Part shown: one piece after another, positions 43,560 through 52,300 of the stretch
How positions within the stretch are numbered: position 1 is the first letter of the stretch
How the letters are laid out: every line of letters starts with the position of its first letter
Assembly (NCBI GenBank): GCA_002030045.1
Contig: LQBI01000024.1
Coordinates: forward strand, 62,001 to 126,000
Reading direction: 5' to 3'
Source: Candidatus Aegiribacteria sp. MLS_C
GTDB lineage: Bacteria > Fermentibacterota > Fermentibacteria > Fermentibacterales > JCC-6
Length of the DNA stretch: 64,000 nt
Notes under the pieces: generated by a model
Told to the model about the DNA's origin: nothing
Seen by the model: the letters and a program-made list of their open reading frames with translations, nothing else
The model's database searches: none
Translations under genes and position numbers: made by a program

Positions 43560-43978
43560 AAGGGCTGGTAATATGGATAAGGACGGCCGGGGACTCCGGC
43601 GAGGCCGTCCTGGACGAGCTGGGAGCCGAGATCTCCGGCCGCGGCGGAAGGGTGGAGGTGTTCCACGGTCATGCGGTGGAGAACCTCGGAATGGAGGAGA
43701 ACAGCAGGGCGAAGGCCGTGGCATGCGCCATGCTGGCCAGTCACGGAGTCGTGGTAATTGCATCAGGGGTCGATCCGTCGGGACTTGAGACAGGGGAGAG
43801 GTTCGCCCTACGGGAAGTATCAGAGCAGCAGCTACTTGATATCACCTACAGGAACAGTTTCATAAGGGACCTCGAACTCTCCGGACTGATCCCGCCGCCG
43901 GCACTGGACGTTCACCCGGACGAGGAGAAGGAGATACTGAAACGGCTCAGGGAGATGGGCTACCTTGATGAGGACTGA
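43556..43978 (+). CDS. Degenerate APS-kinase-like protein, P-loop lost
   Basis: A 140-residue protein coupled to sat by ATGA. It follows the CysC layout: 'GLVIWIRTAGDSGEAVLDEL' sits where APS kinase has 'TVWLTGLSGAGKSTIA', and 'GGRVEVFHGHAVENLGMEENSRAKAVACAMLASHGVVVIASGV' matches 'vevlDGDavR ... LGFs ... dR ... vA.ll...GviVI.a.i'. The Walker A lysine and Ser/Thr are replaced (GDSGEA), and the DGD aspartates are changed to HGH, so kinase activity is unlikely. It could instead bind APS or PAPS and regulate Sat, as the inactive kinase-like domain of fungal ATP sulfurylases does. Confidence 0.65.
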   Translation: MKGLVIWIRTAGDSGEAVLDELGAEISGRGGRVEVFHGHAVENLGMEENSRAKAVACAMLASHGVVVIASGVDPSGLETGERFALREVSEQQLLDITYRNSFIRDLELSGLIPPPALDVHPDEEKEILKRLREMGYLDED

Positions 43979-44151
43979 GCCTCCACTGATCCGCTGAGCC
44001 CTTTTTCCGCCGCCGATTCCGGGTACAGCTCCGATGCGCATTCCGGGAGCAGACCCTCCAGCGACCTTATGCGTTCCAGCAGCTGTTTCGTGAAGAGTAT
44101 GCAGATGGTACCGACAAATGCAGTTAAAAGGGTTTCCGGTCTTTCTGCTAC
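43963..44151 (-). other. Possible hidden small membrane ORF without a normal start
   Basis: In the 169-bp gap a minus-strand frame reads 'LLTAFVGTICILFTKQLLER', then 'IRSLEGLLPECASELYPE' and a polar tail, stopping at about 43963. It uses AGG, ATA, CTG and GAG codons as the neighbours do, and has one hydrophobic helix followed by a charged tail. No ATG, GTG or TTG exists in frame. The frame is -1 relative to the end of the small ribbon-helix-helix gene and stays open through it to 44223. It could start at a rare codon, arise by frameshifting, or be a remnant. Confidence 0.3.
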
Positions 44152-44345
44152 TCCATGTAGCCGAGACCCTCCATCTTCCGGCGGATCTCCTCCTCCGACT
44201 CGGCGTCCTGCGGAGCCAGGCTGTCAAGTTCGCGCTGAAGCACGTGCATCACGAACTCCTCGGGAGAGGAATAACCACCGGCGCCGGCAACCATCCTTAC
44301 CCTGTCCATAGTGACGTCGTCGAGTTTGAGCTTCATTCTTGGCAT
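44148..44345 (-). CDS. Small ribbon-helix-helix-like protein
   Basis: A 65-residue protein. 'MKLKLDDVTMDRVRMVAGAGGYSSPEEFVMHVLQREL' has the strand-helix-helix layout of Arc/CopG proteins, and the charged tail ends in 'EEEIRRKMEGLGYME'. It may bind DNA as a dimer or act as an adaptor. It lies 13 bp downstream of the membrane-protein gene on the same strand and could be in the phosphatase operon. Confidence 0.6.
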   Translation of the reverse strand: MPRMKLKLDDVTMDRVRMVAGAGGYSSPEEFVMHVLQRELDSLAPQDAESEEEIRRKMEGLGYME

Positions 44346-44358
44346 TTGCAGGCCCTCC

Positions 44359-45174
44359 CTAGACCCTTATCTTCATTATCCTCGCACCGGCGAGGGCCGC
44401 CACCATGGAGAAAACCAGGAACACGGCCTCCCAGGACCAGTGCATGCCGAATATGCCGAAATCCTTTCCCGGTAGCGAGTACCAGCCGGATACTGGCCCT
44501 TCCCCGGAGCCTTCGACCACATGTACCATCGGGGTTAAGAGGACCAGGGGCGAGGGATCCGCATCAAAGCCCCTCAGAACTATGCTGCCGCTTCTGGTAT
44601 CGGTCCCCGCGAAACCCGCCCGAACGCCGTCTACCGTTATGCAGGCAGGTGGACCGTTCCGTTCCTCGAGCCTGAATGATGCCTGTTCCAGGGTGTCCAC
44701 CACCATCAGGGGAGGGACGACCAGGACCCCCTCGGCCGTTATCTCGATGCTGTCCGCTGGGGGGACCTCTTCCGCATACTGGACGGTGACCGTCACCTGG
44801 AATCCTTCCTGAGCCCCGGATGAGGAGAACCTCGCATCGAGCTGACCCCACAGGATCATGAACGGAACGGCCATTACCAGCAGCGGCTTCAACAGGAGTA
44901 CAAGGTACGAGGTATTGCTCCTGATAAGCCTTCCGGCGAACCTGAGGACTGTTATCGGGCTGCTGACGTGGAGGAGTATTCCGAGGATCTCTCCTCCCAT
45001 CCTCCTCCTCAGCCGGGCTATTCCCTCCTGGTCCGATACGGCCCTGAACACGAATATCATCCCCAGCCCCGAAGCCACGGAGATGAACAGGAGTCCCCAA
45101 ATGGGGGGGAGCCATCCGAAGGGGTACAGAATCATGTCGAAGAACCCGTTGAGGAGGAAGGAGATATGCCGCAT
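44359..45174 (-). CDS. Three-helix membrane protein, possible YidC/DUF106-like N-terminal part
   Basis: A 271-residue protein. Residues 1-110 show a helix (PPIWGLLFISVASGLGMIFVF), a charged pair of helices (VSDQEGIARLRRRMGGEIL), and a second membrane pair ('SYLVLLLKPLLVMAVPFMILWGQL'), an arrangement like DUF106/EMC3/YidC-type insertases. Residues about 115-240 are a periplasmic beta domain ('GFQVTVTVQYAEEVPPADSIEITAEG'), and a C-terminal helix (WSWEAVFLVFSMVAALAGARI) ends the protein. The insertase resemblance is an inference from topology only. The gene directly follows the phosphatase genes. Confidence 0.55.
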   Translation of the reverse strand: MRHISFLLNGFFDMILYPFGWLPPIWGLLFISVASGLGMIFVFRAVSDQEGIARLRRRMGGEILGILLHVSSPITVLRFAGRLIRSNTSYLVLLLKPLLVMAVPFMILWGQLDARFSSSGAQEGFQVTVTVQYAEEVPPADSIEITAEGVLVVPPLMVVDTLEQASFRLEERNGPPACITVDGVRAGFAGTDTRSGSIVLRGFDADPSPLVLLTPMVHVVEGSGEGPVSGWYSLPGKDFGIFGMHWSWEAVFLVFSMVAALAGARIMKIRV

Positions 45175-45176
45175 CC

Positions 45177-47147
45177 CTAGGCCTCGCCCTCGGCGAACAT
45201 GTCAATGCCCGCCTCCGGCGTTTCCCGCAGGTCAAAGAGCCCTGCTATGCTCCTTCCCATGTCCCTTATGTCAGGATCATCGATGACCGGCTTCCTCGAG
45301 GAGAGAAGGACGCAGGGAACCACGGAAGGGTCGATGCAGTGGGTCCCGCTCCAGGGATCCAGGTTGTCGGTGACCACCTCATCGGGGAAACTGCCCAGTG
45401 TCGTCTCCCAGGACGCCCTGAATCCCCTGTCGTAGCCGACTATCATGTCAGGCGCATAGGGAGGAAGAGGTCCCGGGAATACCTCGGAAGTAATGTAGGC
45501 GTTGGCTATAACTCGCCTTCCGCTGGCGGGATCGGTGACGGACTCCAGGTCCGCCTTCAGCCTCTCCAGCAGTGCAGGAGCCTGGTCGGGCGGAACCGCC
45601 CCGCCCTGTTCCCTTCCGCTGAGGTTCAGGTAGAGGGAGTTGAGGCCCAGGCCGTAGGCGGCAGTGCCGCTCCAGTCAAGGGCTTCGAACATGTCCCTGC
45701 CCCTGGACTGGGGAGAGGATACGGAGGCATAACCCTCCTCGGCCAGCCAGGTGTTGAGATTGAAGGACCTGTTGAAGGGAGCGAAACCGTGATCGGACAT
45801 GACAAGGAGTTCGGTATTCCCGTCCATGGCCTCCATGGCCCGGCCGATCACGCCGTCTATCGTGGCGTATAGCTCCCTTACGGAGCCCTTGAACCTGGGG
45901 TCGGTGCTGTCATGGAGAGGCGATGCCGGATCGATGGACCTGTAGAACATGTGGATGTTGAGGTCCAGGGAGCTGAAGTAGAAGAACAGAAGACCTTCCC
46001 TGAAACGTCCTAACTCGTGTTCGAAGAGGGCCAGTCTCTCCTGAAGGACTATCCACGCCTGCTGCAGGTATTCCTCGTCGTCAAGGATACCGCGGGAGAG
46101 GGCTTTCGTGTCCTCGGGGAAACCCTGGGTGAAGTATCGGCCCACCTCCCTGGCCAGGTCGCTGCTGAGCCCGGAGGGACTGCAGATGGGCAGCGCCGGG
46201 TCCATGGGATCGATGTTTATGGGCGTCATGTAGAGCTTCAGCCTGGGAGATATCTCCTTCACATAGAACCTTACGATACCGCTGACCGACGACAGGTGTG
46301 GTATGGCTTCGAACCTCAGTTCCACCCAGCGACTCCATTCTCCCGCCGAAAGCATGGTGGAGCTTCCCTGGATATCGATTCTTGCGGCATCGGCGACCCT
46401 GTCCACCCAGACTTCCGCCGGTATCTCCATGTAGGGGGATTCGGCCCTCATTGTATTCCTGGGTCCCCGTATCGTGCAGTTGTAGCGGCCGTCACCGTAA
46501 TCCCTCACCGGAACGACGACACCGCCGGAGGTATCGTCGGTTATCGACCTCGCGTCGTCGGTGAATAGCGTGAAGCTGCCCTGGCTGCCCCTGAGGTCGG
46601 GAGTGCCGAGACCCGAAAGAACCCGGGCACCGCACGGGTCTGGAGGGAAGTCGACGGGGAGCTTTATCATCGAGACCGGTACGCCCTGGTCCGTGAGTTT
46701 CTTCCAGAAGGGCACGCCTTTCCTGAGGAGTTCCACCTTCGCTCCCGTAAGGGGAAGTCTCAGGTCACCTATGCTCAGTACCTTTTCGGGTTCCACGACA
46801 CGGGATGTGGAGAGGTAGGGGACACGGGTCTCAGGGTCCCTGTGAACGAAATCGAATATTCCGTGGACCTCGGGACCGCTGCCGGTGATGAAACTGGACC
46901 ACGCTACGGGGCTCTGTGGAGGATTGCTGGTACGCATCCTGCTGAGGCCTCCGCGGGAGACAAGTCTGTATGTGTTCGGCATGACGCCCTCGTTCATGAA
47001 GCTCCTGAGGAGGAAGTGGTCCATGCCGTCTATGCCGAGGACTATGACCCTCCTGACCGGGCGGGTCCTGCTGGCGCAGCCTGTATTCAGCGCCAGCAGG
47101 GCTGCGGGGGTTACCGCGGCCATCCTGAGGAAGTCCCGTCTGTTCAT
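45177..47147 (-). CDS. Tat-exported alkaline-phosphatase-superfamily phosphodiesterase
   Basis: A 656-residue type I phosphodiesterase/nucleotide pyrophosphatase-like protein. The N terminus has a twin-arginine motif and lipobox ('MNRRDFLRMAAV', 'LLALNTGCASR'). Metal and catalytic motifs are 'IVLGIDGMDHFLL', 'PPQSPVAWSSFITGSGPEVHGIFDF' (nucleophile Ser/Thr region), and 'LLVMSDHGFAPF'; 'WSGTHCIDPSVV' provides a distal histidine. It is a paralogue of the next upstream gene and their stop/start are adjacent. Such pairs are often annotated as nucleotide pyrophosphatases; the true substrate is unknown. Confidence 0.82.
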   Translation of the reverse strand: MNRRDFLRMAAVTPAALLALNTGCASRTRPVRRVIVLGIDGMDHFLLRSFMNEGVMPNTYRLVSRGGLSRMRTSNPPQSPVAWSSFITGSGPEVHGIFDFVHRDPETRVPYLSTSRVVEPEKVLSIGDLRLPLTGAKVELLRKGVPFWKKLTDQGVPVSMIKLPVDFPPDPCGARVLSGLGTPDLRGSQGSFTLFTDDARSITDDTSGGVVVPVRDYGDGRYNCTIRGPRNTMRAESPYMEIPAEVWVDRVADAARIDIQGSSTMLSAGEWSRWVELRFEAIPHLSSVSGIVRFYVKEISPRLKLYMTPINIDPMDPALPICSPSGLSSDLAREVGRYFTQGFPEDTKALSRGILDDEEYLQQAWIVLQERLALFEHELGRFREGLLFFYFSSLDLNIHMFYRSIDPASPLHDSTDPRFKGSVRELYATIDGVIGRAMEAMDGNTELLVMSDHGFAPFNRSFNLNTWLAEEGYASVSSPQSRGRDMFEALDWSGTAAYGLGLNSLYLNLSGREQGGAVPPDQAPALLERLKADLESVTDPASGRRVIANAYITSEVFPGPLPPYAPDMIVGYDRGFRASWETTLGSFPDEVVTDNLDPWSGTHCIDPSVVPCVLLSSRKPVIDDPDIRDMGRSIAGLFDLRETPEAGIDMFAEGEA

Positions 47148-49220
47148 CTATTCCTCACCTCCATCGTCCCTGGGGAGCAGGGACCTTCCTTCCATGTAGG
47201 AGGGGGGGCGCACACCCAGTGCTGAGAGTACGGTGGGCGCGATATCGACTATCTCCGCGTCCTCTGCCGACAGCTCCCTGCTGCAGGCGAGTACTCCGGG
47301 GACCAGGCGGTGGTCATGGCAGTGGTCGCCGTCCCAGTGTCTCTCGTTAGGATAGAGCACTCTCTCTCCAACTCCTCCGGTGACGCATCCCCAGCCTGCC
47401 CTGTAACCCCTCGAGGTCCCGACGATTATGTCGGGCCCTTCCGCGGCGTAGGGGCCGCTGTACACCTCCGCAGCCGGCACTGCGGAGCTGATGACACTAT
47501 TCCCGTCGGCGTCGGTAAGCCGGAGCAGTCCTTCGCATATCTCCGCAGCCAGTTCCTGCGCCTCGCTTCCGGGTTCCACGATGCCGCCGGCTTCCCTGCC
47601 CCTGATATTTAGCATTATTCCCGCAAGACCCATGGACCATGCCCTGGTCCCGGACCAGTCCACTCCCCTGAAGGATGTCTCCACGCTCTCGACTCCTTCC
47701 TCGAGTACCATATAGCCGTTCTCCAGGAGCCAGCGGTTGAAATCCACACAGGTATGGAATGAAGTGAAGCCATGGTCGGACATGACAATGAGCATGTCCC
47801 TGCCGCCCAGTTCCCGAACAGTCTCGCCTATCAGCCGATCCATCCTCAGGTACATGTCGAAGACCGGGCTGCCCTGGGCGTGACCGGCGGACCAGAACAT
47901 GTGCTGGATCCTGTCCGAAGTGTCGAACACGCATGCGACCAGTCCGGAGGGATTCCTTTGCAGGGCATCAAGGAACATCTTCCTTCTCTCCTCGAAGATG
48001 GACCACGCCTGGTCCAGAAAGGCTTCCTCGGACAGGGCACCGTTGCTCAACGCCCACGTGTCCTCCGCGAGACCCAGTGTGGCGAAGTTCCCGTTGATGC
48101 CGGCAAGATACCTGGAGTAGTGGACCGGATGGGACACCGGGACAGAAGGCGACATGGGACTTACGTTGATGGCGGTAGCGTAGAGTTCCGGGCTGTTCCC
48201 TTCCCTCAGTGAAAGACAGAACTTCGCTATACCCCGGACCTTCGCGCCTCCAGTCCTGAACACGAGTTCGACCCATTCCGTAAGCCGGCCGGGTTCGACA
48301 GGTATGGTCGCCCCGCCGGCTCTCAGCATGAAGCCCTTCCTGCCCTTCTGCAGGAGTATGTCCACGCACGCGGGGTCCCCTCCTGGCTCATACGGACCGG
48401 GAAGGGAGGCTTCCCATGCGCAGTCGCCCCTTCTCCGGAGGCGGCCCCAGAGTCCTCCGGTGAAGGGTGCCCCGGGCTCATTCTCCGAAAAGATCGTGTA
48501 GCTCCCCTGTGTTCCTCTGAGGTCGGGCACGCACATTCCGCTCAGTAGATGGCCGTCCAGCGGCTCCGGGGGATAGGTTATCGGCACCCTGAGAACTGTG
48601 GACCGCAGACCGTAGCGTCCCAGAAGACTCCAGAAGGGCCTGCTTTTCCTGAGAAGTCTTACCACCTGCTTCATCGAGGGTCGAAGGAAGGGGAGGAACC
48701 TGTTCCTGTGTTCGGCGGACAGCGTCTCCACCGATGAGAGCCTGGGCAGGTAACGGCGCCTGTCGGGTGCCAGAAAATCGAATATGCCGTGCTTGCCCGG
48801 ATTGACACCGGTCTGGAAAGACGACCATGCAACCGGTGAAATACCGGGACAGGTGGTCCCCAGCTCCGTGAAGGTCCCCTTTTCGGCCAGGCCGGCCAGG
48901 TTGGGCATCATTCCTCCGGCCATCAGTTCCGAAGCTATCTCGGGAGAAAGCCCGTCCAGGCCGAGGATAACCACCCTGCGGGCGACGGCCTTCCTTTCCC
49001 GCCGGCCTTTGCGCACGAACCTGAAGATCATGCTCACGGGCCACAGGAAGGCCGAGAGCAGGGATACCAGAATGGCGTTGAGGAATACCAGGAAGGAGGT
49101 GACTATACCGAACCCAGCTCCCGGTCCGACATAGGCGGATGCTTGCCCCGCCAGAAGGAGGAGCAGCGTCAGAAGAACGGGAAACCGTTGAATACCGTTA
49201 CCCTTTTGTACCTTGGAAAT
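47148..49220 (-). CDS. Alkaline-phosphatase-superfamily protein with signal peptide and likely ATT start
   Basis: About 690 residues if started at ATT 49220. A GTG at 49037 is the first ordinary start but lies after the signal peptide. The frame continues upstream as 'SKVQKGNGIQRFPVLLTLLL', ending 'LLAGQASAYVGPGAGFGIVT' and then a second helix 'SFLVFLNAILVSLLSAFLWP', a perfect signal-anchor module. GGAGG (complement of 49227-49231) stands 6 nt before the ATT, and a stop lies 18 codons further up. The catalytic domain matches its neighbour: 'VVILGLDGLSPEI', 'CPGISPVAWSSFQTGVNPGKHGIFDF', 'IVMSDHGFTSFH', 'HWDGDHCHDHRLV'. Confidence 0.8.
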   Translation of the reverse strand: MSKVQKGNGIQRFPVLLTLLLLLAGQASAYVGPGAGFGIVTSFLVFLNAILVSLLSAFLWPVSMIFRFVRKGRRERKAVARRVVILGLDGLSPEIASELMAGGMMPNLAGLAEKGTFTELGTTCPGISPVAWSSFQTGVNPGKHGIFDFLAPDRRRYLPRLSSVETLSAEHRNRFLPFLRPSMKQVVRLLRKSRPFWSLLGRYGLRSTVLRVPITYPPEPLDGHLLSGMCVPDLRGTQGSYTIFSENEPGAPFTGGLWGRLRRRGDCAWEASLPGPYEPGGDPACVDILLQKGRKGFMLRAGGATIPVEPGRLTEWVELVFRTGGAKVRGIAKFCLSLREGNSPELYATAINVSPMSPSVPVSHPVHYSRYLAGINGNFATLGLAEDTWALSNGALSEEAFLDQAWSIFEERRKMFLDALQRNPSGLVACVFDTSDRIQHMFWSAGHAQGSPVFDMYLRMDRLIGETVRELGGRDMLIVMSDHGFTSFHTCVDFNRWLLENGYMVLEEGVESVETSFRGVDWSGTRAWSMGLAGIMLNIRGREAGGIVEPGSEAQELAAEICEGLLRLTDADGNSVISSAVPAAEVYSGPYAAEGPDIIVGTSRGYRAGWGCVTGGVGERVLYPNERHWDGDHCHDHRLVPGVLACSRELSAEDAEIVDIAPTVLSALGVRPPSYMEGRSLLPRDDGGEE

Positions 49221-49364
49221 TACTGTCCTCCGTTTGCCTATGAGAATCAGACCAATGTCCGGAACGGACGGAAACTACCGTAATATAACCGATTTGTTTA
49301 TCTTCGGGTTCCCGTACACTGAACTCAGACCGTCCACCGGAGGACATCAAAGGAGCGCCCGTCA

Positions 49365-52300
49365 ATGAGTAGAAGTCTCGGAATAGACATGGGTTCCGTA
49401 AGTACAAAGGTAGTGCTGCTGGATGGTGACAGGATCCAGTCGGCCATGTACCGAAGGCACCACGGAAGACCGGTTGAGGCCCTTATGGGGATACTGTCGG
49501 ACATGGAAGGATGGCGCGGTTGCCGGGCATCCTTCACCGGCAGCGCTTCGAGGTCTGCGGCCTCCCATGCCGGATGCTCCCCGGTGAACGAAGTAGTGGC
49601 GCTGGCGGGGGCGGTGCCGGTCTACTGTCCATCCGTGAGTTCGGTGATCGAGATGGGCGGACAGGATTCCAAGCTCCTTCTGTTCCGTTCCGGAAGGAAC
49701 GGTCCCGTGTTCGACGATTTCTCGATGAACTCCGTATGTGCGGCGGGAACCGGTTCATTCCTTGATCAGCAGGCATCCAGGCTCGGTCTCGAAATAGAGG
49801 AACTGGGGGAGCTTGCCCTCCAGTGCCCCAGACCGCCGCGAATAGCCGGGCGCTGCAGCGTCTTCGCAAAGTCCGACATGATCCACCTCCAGCAGATCGG
49901 CACTCCGGTCTCCCACATAGTTGCCGGGCTCTGCTTCGCCGTAGCAAGGAACTTCAAGAGTTCAATAGCTTCCGGCAGGGATTTTCGACCGCCTGTGGCC
50001 TTCGTAGGAGGGGTGGCCGCAAACAGCGGCATGACAAGGGCCTTCAGGGAGGTGCTCGGAAGCGAGTTCTACGATCTGGTGATACCTGAGCATTACAGGT
50101 TCATGACAGCCGCGGGAGCGGTCTTCACGGCTTCCCACGGGGAACGCGCCGTATTGGACGGTGATTTTCTCAGGCTTCTCATGGACTCCGAATCATGCGA
50201 TCCCGGACAGGAGGGACCCGAACCACTTGCCGGGCACGCTGTGGAGCACCCCGGTAAAAGCATGGCGCCGGAAGATCCTGAGGAACCGGTCTACCTCGGC
50301 ATAGACGTCGGTTCCATAAGCACCAATCTCGTCGCTCTCGGAACCCGTTCCGGACGGCTTCATGCATCCGAGTACCTCATGACCGCCGGGAGACCCCTGG
50401 AGGCCGTGAAACAGGGACTCGCCAGACTGGCTGCCAAACTGGGCGCCGGAAGGGAAGTGCTGGGTCTAGGCACCACCGGCTCCGGCCGCTACATGATCGG
50501 GGATTTCACGGGGGCCGATGTGATCAGGAACGAGATAACGGCACAGGCCAGGGCGGCTGTGGAGATCGACCCGGAGGTGGACACCATCTTCGAGATAGGC
50601 GGCCAGGACTCCAAGTATATCTCCCTGAGCGGGGGAAGGGTCGTGGACTTCGAGATGAACAAGGTCTGCGCTGCGGGGACCGGTTCCTTCCTTGAGGAGC
50701 AGGCGGAGAAACTGGGCCTGGACATAAGGGAATTCGGCCCAATGGCCCTGGAGGCCCCCAGGCCCTGCGGACTCGGAGAACGCTGTACGGTCTTCATGGA
50801 GAGCGATGTGTTCTCGCATCAGGCCGGAGGTGCATCCGTTGACAACATCGTAGCCGGCCTTTCCTATTCCATTGTTAAGAACTACCTGCACAGGGTGGTG
50901 GGGGAGAAGAAGATCGGCAGGCGGATCTTCTTCCAGGGAGGCACCGCGTTCAACTCCGGAGTGGCAGCCGCCTTCAATTCCGTCCTCTCTGACCGGGAGG
51001 TGCATATTCCCCCCGAGCACCACGTCACCGGAGCCATCGGGGCCGCGCTCCTGGCCAGGGAGGAGAAGCTTCCCGGTCCCTCCGGCTTCAAGGGATTCAG
51101 CCTGGCCGATGAGAACTACACGCAGGAGACCTTCGTCTGCTCCGCCTGCCCGAACAGGTGCGAGATACACAGGGTCATCCTCCAGGACGGCAGGAATCTC
51201 TTCTACGGCGGCAGGTGCGAAAAATACGAGACCGGCACCGGCCGTCGAAGGAACGCCGGCAACGGAAGGAACTGGTTCGTTCAGCGAGAAAGCGCCCTGC
51301 TTGCAGGTTACGAGCCGGAAGACCGTGGCGGCTCCCCGGTGGTAGGCATACCCAGGGCGCTCTGGTTCTGGGAGTTCTTCCCGCTCTTCAGGACTTTCTT
51401 CACGCAGTGCGGTTTCGGCGTCGAGATCTCCGGGGCTTCCACCAGCGACCTCATCCACTCGGGGGTGGAGAGCGTCGCCGCCGAGACATGCTTCCCCGTG
51501 AAACTGGCCCACGGACATGTGATCGACCTGCTGGAGAGGGGAGTGGACTACATATTCCTCCCTTCGATGATAAGGTCATTCCCTCAGGGCGATTTCTCCG
51601 AATCCTACAACTGTCCCTACATCCAGGCATCCCCCTACGTGATAGACGCCGGTCTCGGCCTTTCATCCGAGGAGCGGGTGGAAACCCTGACTCCGGTCCT
51701 GGATTTCTCCCTTCCCGGCAGGGAATGGACCAGGGCTCTCGTCGGAATGGCTGCCGGTATGGGAGTGGACCCGTCCACCGCCAGGAAAGCGGCCCTGAAG
51801 GCCAGGGAGGCTCACGAGAACTTCAGAGAGGAACTGCTATCCCTCGGACGGAAGGCACTGTCGGAACTGGATCCAGACCAGCCGGCCTTCGTCATTATCA
51901 GCCGTCCCTACAACGGGTCCGACCCTGCCGTCAATGCAGAGCTTCCGGAGAAGCTGGCCCGTCTCGGAGCATCGGTCATTCCCACGGATCTGCTGGATCT
52001 GCCCATGGACAGGGTTGCAGCCATACACGGCAACATGTACTGGCAGTACGGCCAGAGGATACTGGCCGCTGCCCTTGCGATCAGGGAGGACCCGAGGCTC
52101 AACGGAGTCTACATCACCAACTTCGGGTGCGGTCCGGATTCCTTCATCCAGCACGAGGTGGCGAGAATAATGGGTGAAAAGCCCATGCTCACCATCGAAA
52201 TAGACGAGCATGCCGCCGATGCCGGGGTCATAACCAGATGCGAGGCCTTCATGGACTCCATAAAAGGCAGGAGGGACCACGGTACCTCGGCATTCAACAG

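Noticed and set aside
50466-51518. 350-codon minus-strand frame inside the activase gene
   Set aside because: The region encodes the second ASKHA domain in the other direction; no motif or ribosome-binding site supports the shadow.
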